A stretch of 10,302 bases of DNA from QQUD01 sp039029915 (GTDB lineage Bacteria > Chloroflexota > Anaerolineae > Promineifilales > Promineifilaceae), in contig JBCCFD010000278.1 of NCBI GenBank assembly GCA_039029915.1, forward strand, positions 1-10,302. Reading direction: 5' to 3'. The notes under the pieces are model-generated. The model was not told the origin of the DNA. It searched no databases and was given only the letters and a program-made list of their open reading frames with translations. Position 1 is the first letter of the stretch, and each line of letters opens with the position of its first letter. The position numbers and the translations under genes are program-made. Shown here one piece after another: positions 1 to 5,772 of this stretch.

Positions 1-230
1 GCTATCTGCTGCGGGCCAGTGCCGTCACAAGCTGGCGGGTCACTGAACGCTTTGGACTGCACGGGTTTCGCGGAGTGGCGTGGCATTTTATGGGAACGGC
101 CGTTGGTGCTTTAGGGCAAACCAGTTGGGAAGATCGCTGTCATTTTGGCATGCGCCGCAGCTTTGTGGAATATGGTTTGGGTAAATCACTCACCGCCCTT
201 ACCTGCCTGACGTTGGAGCGCACCAAGTGA
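1..230 (+). CDS. 3' end of an unrecognised gene (partial)
   Basis: An open frame enters from the left edge (first complete codon at 3) and ends with TGA at 228-230. About 75 C-terminal residues are visible, rich in Arg, Gly, Trp and Phe (for example GFRGVAWHFMG and WEDRCHFGMRRSF), with no clear membrane segment. I do not recognise the family. It is likely real: the frame is open to the edge, it carries an ACGGCCGT copy in frame as Thr-Ala-Val like its neighbours, and its stop overlaps the next start as GTGA, typical of coupled operon genes. By position it probably belongs to the glycan pathway, perhaps as a transferase, but that is only inference. Confidence 0.6.
   Translation, partial: YLLRASAVTSWRVTERFGLHGFRGVAWHFMGTAVGALGQTSWEDRCHFGMRRSFVEYGLGKSLTALTCLTLERTK
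215..218 (+). promoter_or_regulatory. Ribosome binding site for the GTG-start gene
   Basis: GGAG lies 8 bases before GTG at 227-229. This supports the GTG start, which overlaps the upstream TGA as GTGA, over the first in-frame ATG about 50 codons downstream. Confidence 0.6.
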
Positions 231-1519
231 AAGAGCTGACCCAAACAATTGCCAATCTCGACGCTTGGTTTGAGTCGATTCGTACCCCCGAAGGGTATGG
301 TGGTCCTGTGGTGCACTGGTGGCAAAACTGCCTCCAATTCACAGGTGCTGGGCTAGATTGGCGATACGAAGGGATGATTATTGGGTATCTCAACCTTTGG
401 CAAAAGACCCGAGAGACAGCCTGGCTAGAAAAAGCAACCCGCTGCGGCATGAGTCTAGTCAAAGGACAAGAAAAAAGTGGCAACTATCGCCACTCCAGCT
501 TTGAGTTGAACCCTTATGGGGGTGGCACGCCCCATGAAGCGGCGGCTGATATTGGCCTGCTTCAGTTAGCACTTGGTTTAAAAAGTATCAACGATAAGCG
601 CTGGAAGCTGTTTACCCGCGTGGCTGAACGTAATTTGCGTAAATATTACATGACGCGGCTGTGGGATAAAAAACAAAATCGCTTTCGTGACAGTCTCAAC
701 TACGACTCTTTTGTGCCGAACAAGGCCTGCACGCTGGTTGAGGCAATCTTTGCCCTAGCCGATATCCTTGGCAAAGAGGATCCGATTGAAAAATATGCGC
801 TTCCAACCCTAGAAGCAGTTATTCAACTTCAGCAAACGAGCAAGGGGAGTGTGGCGGGTGGCATTGCTCAAAGCCAGCAAAATGGCAAACTGGTGGAGGC
901 GTATTTTCCTTATTACGTCGCCCGCTGTGTGCCAGCCTTGCTGCGTGCCTATGACTATACCAACGAAGAGAAATGGCTTGCTTCTGCGAAGTTTGCCTTT
1001 GATTTTGTAAATCGCGTCCAAACAGAAGAAGGGCTCTTGCCGCAGGTTGTCTATCCGACCAATGAAAATGTGTACCCAACTTGGATTGCTCCTTTAGGGG
1101 ATGTGTTGCGAGTGGGTGAACTACTGGCTGAGCAAGGGATTCGCGTTGATTTATCAGCGATGCAAAAGCAAATGTTTGAAGGGCAGCTTCCGACGGGCGG
1201 GATCGTTACAGGGCGTGGCTTTGGCGGGCAAATTTCACAGAGAAACCCTGCCCTACAAGATTTCCGCGACTGCATTCCTGTGGCCGGATGGAGCGATAAA
1301 GCGTTTCGCTTTTTGACAGGTTGCTTGCCTTATAAGTCTGAAATTCCTAGACCTGAAACAAGCGCTTGGACAGCCCGCTGTACGGTGCGAGGAAAAACGG
1401 CCGTTTGGCGTGAAACTCAGCAGGAAATGAAGCTAACGGTTGGTCAAAACGTGCTTTATCAATGGCAAAAAGGGCAACCTTGGGCCAAAGTCTCCAAGCC
1501 AGAGGTGTTATGGAAATAA
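227..1519 (+). CDS. Predicted alpha/alpha-toroid (six-hairpin-like) protein in glycan locus
   Basis: This is a 430-residue soluble protein without signal peptide or membrane segment, so probably cytosolic. It is built of amphipathic helices separated by Gly- and aromatic-rich turns, for example WRYEGMIIGYLNLW (residues 45-58), GGTPHEAAADIGLLQLALGL (99-118), NKACTLVEAIFALADILG (165-182) and DCIPVAGWSDKAFRF (348-362). Repeated helical hairpins with aromatic turns are typical of alpha/alpha-toroid proteins such as six-hairpin glycosidases, lyases and some epimerases. I see no motif that fixes a catalytic class. It overlaps the previous gene (GTGA) and ends in TAATG with the next, so it is co-translated with a membrane glycosyltransferase. 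A glycan hydrolase, lyase or epimerase role is plausible; a non-catalytic toroid is possible. The coding call is firm; the fold call is moderate. Confidence 0.75.
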   Translation: MKELTQTIANLDAWFESIRTPEGYGGPVVHWWQNCLQFTGAGLDWRYEGMIIGYLNLWQKTRETAWLEKATRCGMSLVKGQEKSGNYRHSSFELNPYGGGTPHEAAADIGLLQLALGLKSINDKRWKLFTRVAERNLRKYYMTRLWDKKQNRFRDSLNYDSFVPNKACTLVEAIFALADILGKEDPIEKYALPTLEAVIQLQQTSKGSVAGGIAQSQQNGKLVEAYFPYYVARCVPALLRAYDYTNEEKWLASAKFAFDFVNRVQTEEGLLPQVVYPTNENVYPTWIAPLGDVLRVGELLAEQGIRVDLSAMQKQMFEGQLPTGGIVTGRGFGGQISQRNPALQDFRDCIPVAGWSDKAFRFLTGCLPYKSEIPRPETSAWTARCTVRGKTAVWRETQQEMKLTVGQNVLYQWQKGQPWAKVSKPEVLWK

Positions 1520-2652
1520 TGCCTTTATTTGAGCTGGGGTTTGCTGTGCTGAGTGTGATTGGGCTGGTCGTGATTTTGCGTCAAAATCGCCGGGCGCAAC
1601 GAGATGATATTGCATTGCTTTCGAACCAACCGGCTCATCAGATCACGCCACCTGTTTCCCGGTGGAGCCAGACGCCAAAAGTGAGCTTTTTAGTCGCCGC
1701 TTGGAATGAGTCAGTGCATATTGAAGCGCATATCAAAGCATATTGCGACTTGCGATATCCAAATAAAGAACTTTTGCTGACGGTGGGTGGCGATGACACC
1801 ACCTATCAACAGGCGATTCAGTATGCGGGTATTGATGACATCTTTATTTTTGAACAAGATGCCGGTGAGGGAAAACAAAAAGCCCTCAAGCGCATTTTCC
1901 CGGAAGCGACGGGCAAAATTATCTATTTTTCTGACGCTGACTGCATGTTAACTAGCGAAGCGGTTGAAAAAGTAATTTACCCCATTGCGATTGGCCTAGA
2001 GCAGGCGTGTAGCGGGGCTTCAAAGCCATTCGACGAATTGATGGAAAACCCCATCGTCTTTTCACAAGCGTCGTCACAGCTTTACAGCACGTTGCTGTTG
2101 CCTGAATATGCACCTGGTTTGCTAGGGCGCAACTGTGCTGTACGACAAGATGTATTGATCGAAACAGATGCTTTAGCAGCTCCTGCGCCAACCGGCACTG
2201 ACTATGTGCTCGCGAAAGAGATTTCTAAAACGGGCGTTGAAATCCTGCAAATCCCAGAAAGCCAAATGCCTACGGAATATCCGACGTCAGCACGTGATTA
2301 CATTCGGCAGCAGCGTCGCTGGATTCGCAATGTGGGGCTGTATGGCAATCGGTATGATGCCGTTGAAGAGCTGAATGCCGCTGTGCGCACGTCGTTGATT
2401 GGGGCGCTGATGCTGGTCTTTCCAGCGACCTTTTTGATTTTAGACGCACCGGTGATTTTAGGCTGGTCGCTTTTGTTTATTTATGCGCTATTAGCGCGGT
2501 ATCGATATTTGAAGGTGGCGAGTGCGTATTGGCAACGGCCGTTAACGTCTCGTGACTATCTTTGGCAAGGGCCTCTCCTCATTCTTGACTTCATCGCTTG
2601 GGCACAGCCACTCATTGATTATATTTTCCCCGATCGGCAGGACGATTGGTGA
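1510..2652 (+). CDS. Membrane-bound family 2 glycosyltransferase, processive type
   Basis: About 380 residues: one N-terminal membrane segment (about residues 4-23), a cytosolic GT-A domain, and hydrophobic segments near residues 294-325 and 354-375. The domain opens with VSFLVAAWNES, a normal GT2 start. Family landmarks are present: GGDD (Asp95-Asp96), SDADC with Asp142 and Asp144 as the DxD metal and nucleotide-sugar site, TGTDY with Asp231 as candidate catalytic base, and QQRRW (267-271). This D, DxD, D, QxxRW set is typical of cellulose, chitin and hyaluronan synthase relatives and of some lipid-linked sugar transferases. It probably transfers a sugar from a nucleotide donor to a membrane-associated acceptor; donor and product cannot be read. 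Start is uncertain: GAGG at 1502-1505 lies 4 bases before ATG 1510 and 13 before ATG 1519, the latter forming TAATG with the upstream stop. ATG 1462 would give a long overlap and is less likely. Confidence 0.88.
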   Translation: MEIMPLFELGFAVLSVIGLVVILRQNRRAQRDDIALLSNQPAHQITPPVSRWSQTPKVSFLVAAWNESVHIEAHIKAYCDLRYPNKELLLTVGGDDTTYQQAIQYAGIDDIFIFEQDAGEGKQKALKRIFPEATGKIIYFSDADCMLTSEAVEKVIYPIAIGLEQACSGASKPFDELMENPIVFSQASSQLYSTLLLPEYAPGLLGRNCAVRQDVLIETDALAAPAPTGTDYVLAKEISKTGVEILQIPESQMPTEYPTSARDYIRQQRRWIRNVGLYGNRYDAVEELNAAVRTSLIGALMLVFPATFLILDAPVILGWSLLFIYALLARYRYLKVASAYWQRPLTSRDYLWQGPLLILDFIAWAQPLIDYIFPDRQDDW

Positions 2653-2664
2653 TTTTAGACTAAG

Positions 2665-2718
2665 ACCTGACAAGCCCCTCTGTATACGGCGAGGTTTGTT
2701 CGATTAAACTTGTCAGGT
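2665..2718 (+). repeat. 10-bp perfect inverted repeat with 34-base centre
   Basis: ACCTGACAAG at 2665-2674 is matched by CTTGTCAGGT at 2709-2718, a perfect 10-bp stem that can be widened by a G-T and an A-T pair. Inside, CCTC (2677-2680) can pair with GAGG (2691-2694) as a nested short stem. It fills most of the operon's only intergenic gap and ends 13 bases before the next ribosome site. No T-run follows, so it is not a typical intrinsic terminator. It could be an RNA hairpin adjusting expression, a processing site, or a dispersed REP or MITE-like element; one window cannot separate these. Confidence 0.6.
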
Positions 2719-2731
2719 TTGACGAGCGTAC

Positions 2732-2735
2732 AGGA
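2732..2735 (+). promoter_or_regulatory. Ribosome binding site for the half-GT4 gene
   Basis: AGGA lies 6 bases before ATG 2742. It shows that this gene can start independently after the intergenic gap, unlike its coupled neighbours. Confidence 0.6.
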
Positions 2736-2741
2736 ATAAGC

Positions 2742-3257
2742 ATGCGTGTTGTATTGGTAACAAAACCCGGACATTCTGATAGTGGCGTGGGTCGCTATAC
2801 TCAAACCCTCGAAACGGCCTTGCGCCAACAGGGGCATGAGGTTGTGGTCATTCACCCCCAGATTCCCCTACCTGATTCATGGCTAGCTGCTTGCCGCAGT
2901 CGATTCGGTATTGATCTGACCGCATTTTTGAACAATTATCCCATTTGGGTTCGGTACCCTAAAGCAGATGTCTATCATATCTCCAGCCAAAATTTAGCGA
3001 CGCTTCTGCTGTGGCGACGTCCCCGCGGCAAGGTGGTCCTAACCGTACACGACATCATCCCTTGGATGACTCGCAATGATCCTGAAATAGGGGTTTATAA
3101 CCACGCCATCGAACGCTTTTTTGACTGGCTGGCTCTGCAGGGTATTCGGCGAGCCGATAGGGTTTTGACTGATTCGGACTACACTCAACAAACGTTAGCC
3201 CGGGAGCTGGGAACGGCCGTTCCGCCAATGAAAACCGTGCTGTTGGGGGTGGATTAA
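2742..3257 (+). CDS. Stand-alone N-terminal half of a GT4 glycosyltransferase
   Basis: This 171-residue protein matches the first Rossmann domain of a GT4 (GT-B fold) enzyme: beta strand MRVVLVTKP, glycine loop SGVGRYTQTLETAL, LTVHDIIPW near the middle, ADRVLTDSDYTQQTLAREL, and the terminal strand VLLGVD. In complete relatives that last motif leads through the linker into the second domain, which carries the sugar-nucleotide site and the EX7E motif. Here TAA follows GVD at once. The partial GT4 gene at 9760 has the same landmarks (GGIGRYTEELLLAL, TIHDVVPY, ITDSEQSKRDI, VIPCAVNANYKPL) and continues, which makes the truncation clear. It may be the acceptor-binding half of a two-subunit enzyme (compare Alg13/Alg14 or PssD/PssE), a regulator, or a remnant of an internal deletion. 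An intact frame, good ribosome site and neat TAATG junction favour a gene still translated. Confidence 0.8.
   Translation: MRVVLVTKPGHSDSGVGRYTQTLETALRQQGHEVVVIHPQIPLPDSWLAACRSRFGIDLTAFLNNYPIWVRYPKADVYHISSQNLATLLLWRRPRGKVVLTVHDIIPWMTRNDPEIGVYNHAIERFFDWLALQGIRRADRVLTDSDYTQQTLARELGTAVPPMKTVLLGVD
3210..3223. repeat. 14-bp perfect palindrome GGAACGGCCGTTCC
   Basis: This is the longest uninterrupted palindrome among the ACGGCCGT copies. It lies near the 3' end of the half-GT4 gene and is read as Gly-Thr-Ala-Val-Pro. Confidence 0.9.
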
Positions 3258-4462
3258 TGGGCAAGAAATTAAAAGTAGCCTTCATGGACTACCCCCTCGA
3301 ACCCGATAAACCGGGACGTTCTGGCCTGTCGGATGTGATTTGGGATATGGCGAAGGCACTAATTGACCAAGGTCACGAAGCCCACGTTGTGGGTTGCTAT
3401 CATACCGACAGCTTTCCCGATCCGCGGGTTATTGTGCACGATTTTCCTGAACCCCCCATTGGCTATCGCAACATTGTGGGGCAGATGTGGTTGTTAAATC
3501 GAGCTGGCAACATCATTAAACAGATTGAGCCGGACATCGTCCATGCCCCTGAATATGTGGCAACGGCCCTCTTTTCGATGAAAAAGCTTAACTGCCCCAT
3601 CGTTTTGACCGTACCGGGCAACATCTTCCAACGCATTGAGGCTGGGCATGGCTTTGATTGGTCGTTTGTGGAGGTGCTCAAATGGGCAGCGCGGCGCACG
3701 GCCAAAACCTGCGATGCTATTCTTTGTATCAGCCAGGAGATGAAGCTATGGTGGGAGCGTACCGGTAGTCATCCTCAAAAAACCCCCTGGATACCTTACG
3801 GCATCGATACTAAGCGATTTTACCCTGTAGCAGATGCTCGACACCGCTTGGGGATTTCAGAAGATGAAAACTTGTTGCTTTATGTAGGTCGTTTTTCACC
3901 TGAAAAAGGGATTCTTGAACTGCTTGATGCCCTTGCTCAGCAACCAGATCTGCTGAATCAACCGTTCAAACTCGTTTTGATTGGCAAAGGGGCGCTTGAA
4001 AGTGAGATTCGACACCATATTGGGCATCTGGAATTAGAAAATCAAGTGTCGATTATGCCGTGGGTGGCGCAGGATGACCTAAAACTGTGGTATTCCGCCG
4101 CCAACGTCTTGCTTATGCCAAGCTGGAATGAACCGCTAGGTAAGGTGTTTTTGGAAGCGATGGCATGTGGGACACCCGTGATCGCATCTGATACCGAAGG
4201 GCCAAAAGACCACGTTCAGATTGGCAAAACTGGGTTCTTGTTTCCTGTGCATGATGTGCCTGCGCTAAGCAATATGCTGCGTATAGCCATTATGCAGCCT
4301 GAAACCTTGACCCAAATGAAAGATGCATCACTTGCCTACGTTGAAAATAACCTGACCTGGTCGCAAATTATGCGCTGTATTGTGAATGATGTGTATCTGC
4401 CCTTAATCAATAAGGAGCCCCTTCAAGCGATTGATTGGCGTCGGGACGAGGTAGCCGCATGA
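3257..4462 (+). CDS. GT4 family glycosyltransferase, complete
   Basis: This 401-residue protein has both halves of a GT-B enzyme. The N-terminal acceptor domain starts LKVAFMDYPLEP with a loop GRSGLSDVIWDMAKAL, then DIVHAPEYVATALF, and ends with WIPYGIDTKRF. The C-terminal donor domain starts LLLYVGRFSPEKGI (near residue 207) and includes FKLVLIGKGALE and the EX7E signature with Glu292 and Glu300 (NEPLGKVFLEAMACGTPVIAS). These are the hallmarks of retaining GT4 transferases, which use nucleotide sugars on the cytosolic face. Donor and acceptor cannot be deduced. The start overlaps the upstream stop as TAATG, behind a G-rich stretch at 3245-3252, and the end overlaps the flippase start as ATGA. 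It is the only complete gene here with no ACGGCCGT copy. Confidence 0.93.
   Translation: MGKKLKVAFMDYPLEPDKPGRSGLSDVIWDMAKALIDQGHEAHVVGCYHTDSFPDPRVIVHDFPEPPIGYRNIVGQMWLLNRAGNIIKQIEPDIVHAPEYVATALFSMKKLNCPIVLTVPGNIFQRIEAGHGFDWSFVEVLKWAARRTAKTCDAILCISQEMKLWWERTGSHPQKTPWIPYGIDTKRFYPVADARHRLGISEDENLLLYVGRFSPEKGILELLDALAQQPDLLNQPFKLVLIGKGALESEIRHHIGHLELENQVSIMPWVAQDDLKLWYSAANVLLMPSWNEPLGKVFLEAMACGTPVIASDTEGPKDHVQIGKTGFLFPVHDVPALSNMLRIAIMQPETLTQMKDASLAYVENNLTWSQIMRCIVNDVYLPLINKEPLQAIDWRRDEVAA
4448..4452 (+). promoter_or_regulatory. Ribosome binding site fixing the flippase start
   Basis: GAGGT lies 6 bases before ATG 4459, which forms an ATGA overlap with the upstream stop. This favours ATG 4459 over the in-frame TTG at 4435, which would add eight residues of poor character. 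Confidence 0.75.
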
Positions 4463-5772
4463 AGCAGATTTTAGCGCAAAGTGGCTGGACGATTTTTATG
4501 TCGGTGGTTACGGCCGCGGCCTCCTTTGGCATCTCTCTAGTTAGCGCCCGCACTTTAGGGCCAGAAGGGCGAGGTGGCTATGTATTGGCCTTGCTCATCA
4601 TCAATACGGTCAGCTTTGTAGTGAATCCGGGGATATATGCCTCAGCTAATTACTTTGCCAGCACCAAGAAAATCCCGCTGAATCGCCTGATTGGGATGAC
4701 GCTTTTGCTCAGCGGTTTGGCTAGCCTGGTGGCATTACCCGTTGCGACTGGTGCCACAATCATTTTAGGCCGCACACAAACGGCCGTTTCTCCAATGATG
4801 ATCGGAGTGATTGGGCTAGGCGCGATGGCGGCGACAGTGAGTATTTCACTGAGCGGCGTTTTGTTTGGGGCAAGACAAGCGAAGGTGGTCTCGGTGTGGA
4901 CGATTGTGTCGATTTTGCTGCATCTCGCGGCTGTATTGACGACCTGGGTCCTTGAAATGACCTCGCTGGAATGGTTTGTGATTTTTATAACGGCCGTTCA
5001 CACGCTGGATGTCATTGCAAAATTTCTTCTGATTCAAAAATTTGTGCTGGCCGATGTGAAGATTGATTGGTCAGATATTAAGCCCATCATGCAGTATGGC
5101 GGCTCCGTTTATAGCGGACGCGTGCTCATGTTGCTGGCTCAAAAAGTAGATACCTGGCTGCTCTTTGTGCTAGCTGGGCAAACTGCTCTTGGCTTTTACA
5201 GTATCGCCACTAGCTTTGCAGAACAGCTGTGGATGATTCCAACAGCAGTCAGCATGGTGATGATGGCCAACATCGGGGCCAAATCAAACGACGAAGCGGC
5301 CCAGATGACCGTTACCGCCAGCCAAACCGTGCTTGTTTTGGCGCTGCCAGCCGCCTTGATTTTAGGCGCCGGTGGTGTGTGGTTGATTCCATTTTTGTAC
5401 GGTGCAGAGTTTACACCGTCCGTTTTGCCGTTTGCCCTGATGCTCCCCGGTATTTTGGCGGTGAGCAGTTATTTAATTTTAGAACCATATTTCCAATCGC
5501 GGGGCGAGCCGCTTATTCCGGTCAAAATTACTGTGGGTGGGGCGATTGCTAACTTCGCTCTGAGCCTAATTTTAATTCCAGCCTACGGCTTGGTAGGCGC
5601 CGGTATTGCTTATTCCACCTCATACTTTTTTCAACTTGGCTTAACTTGCATCGCCTTTCGGCGCAAAAGCCAACAGCCGTTTTTATCACCTGTCAACATC
5701 TCTGAGGTGATGGGTAAAGGGATTGAACGACTGCGTCAACTGCTTCAGCAGAGGGAGGCGCAAACGGTATGA
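4459..5772 (+). CDS. Wzx/MATE-type polysaccharide flippase
   Basis: This 437-residue protein is hydrophobic almost throughout, with about 12 to 14 probable membrane segments. The N-terminus has the pattern of polysaccharide exporters of the MVF/MOP superfamily: LAQSGWTIFMSVVTAAASF, then SARTLGPEGRGGYVLALL. The second half repeats it with GGSVYSGRVLMLLAQKVDTW and ALGFYSIATSFAEQLWMIP, followed by IPFLYGAEFTPS and LIPAYGLVGAGIAYSTSY. Wzx-type proteins move lipid-linked glycans from the inner to the outer leaflet of the cytoplasmic membrane. Its place between cytosolic glycosyltransferases and a GT-C-like protein suits this role. It overlaps both neighbours as ATGA. MurJ is a distant relative, but the context favours an exported-glycan flippase. 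Two ACGGCCGT copies encode Thr-Ala-Val, at 4780 and 4990, apparently within or at the edge of membrane segments. Confidence 0.9.
   Translation: MKQILAQSGWTIFMSVVTAAASFGISLVSARTLGPEGRGGYVLALLIINTVSFVVNPGIYASANYFASTKKIPLNRLIGMTLLLSGLASLVALPVATGATIILGRTQTAVSPMMIGVIGLGAMAATVSISLSGVLFGARQAKVVSVWTIVSILLHLAAVLTTWVLEMTSLEWFVIFITAVHTLDVIAKFLLIQKFVLADVKIDWSDIKPIMQYGGSVYSGRVLMLLAQKVDTWLLFVLAGQTALGFYSIATSFAEQLWMIPTAVSMVMMANIGAKSNDEAAQMTVTASQTVLVLALPAALILGAGGVWLIPFLYGAEFTPSVLPFALMLPGILAVSSYLILEPYFQSRGEPLIPVKITVGGAIANFALSLILIPAYGLVGAGIAYSTSYFFQLGLTCIAFRRKSQQPFLSPVNISEVMGKGIERLRQLLQQREAQTV
5753..5758 (+). promoter_or_regulatory. Ribosome binding site for the Asp-rich surface protein
   Basis: GGGAGG, a near-consensus site, lies 10 bases before ATG 5769 and inside the end of the flippase gene. 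It is one of the strongest sites in the window and suggests good expression. Confidence 0.65.

Noticed and set aside
1462..1509. Longer N-terminus for the GT2 gene from ATG 1462
   Set aside because: It would overlap the upstream gene by 58 bases, and the added residues have no membrane or domain character; ATG 1510 or 1519 fits the GAGG site and the other tight junctions better.
2665..2718. Intrinsic terminator at the inverted repeat
   Set aside because: The 34-base loop is too large and no T-run follows the right arm.
2696..2737. Sigma-70 promoter in the intergenic gap
   Set aside because: TTGTCA at 2710 and TTGACG at 2719 look like -35 boxes, but no acceptable -10 box lies at the right distance before the gene start.
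2655..2855. Minus-strand open frame across the intergenic gap
   Set aside because: Most of it lies opposite the GT4 half gene, it has no recognisable protein features, and the gap part is accounted for by the inverted repeat.
4435..4458. TTG start for the flippase gene
   Set aside because: ATG 4459 has GAGGT 6 bases upstream and forms an ATGA overlap like its neighbours.
5229..5552. 107-codon frame inside the flippase gene
   Set aside because: It is Arg- and Asp-rich in the way of an out-of-frame shadow of a hydrophobic coding region, and it lies wholly within a well-supported gene.
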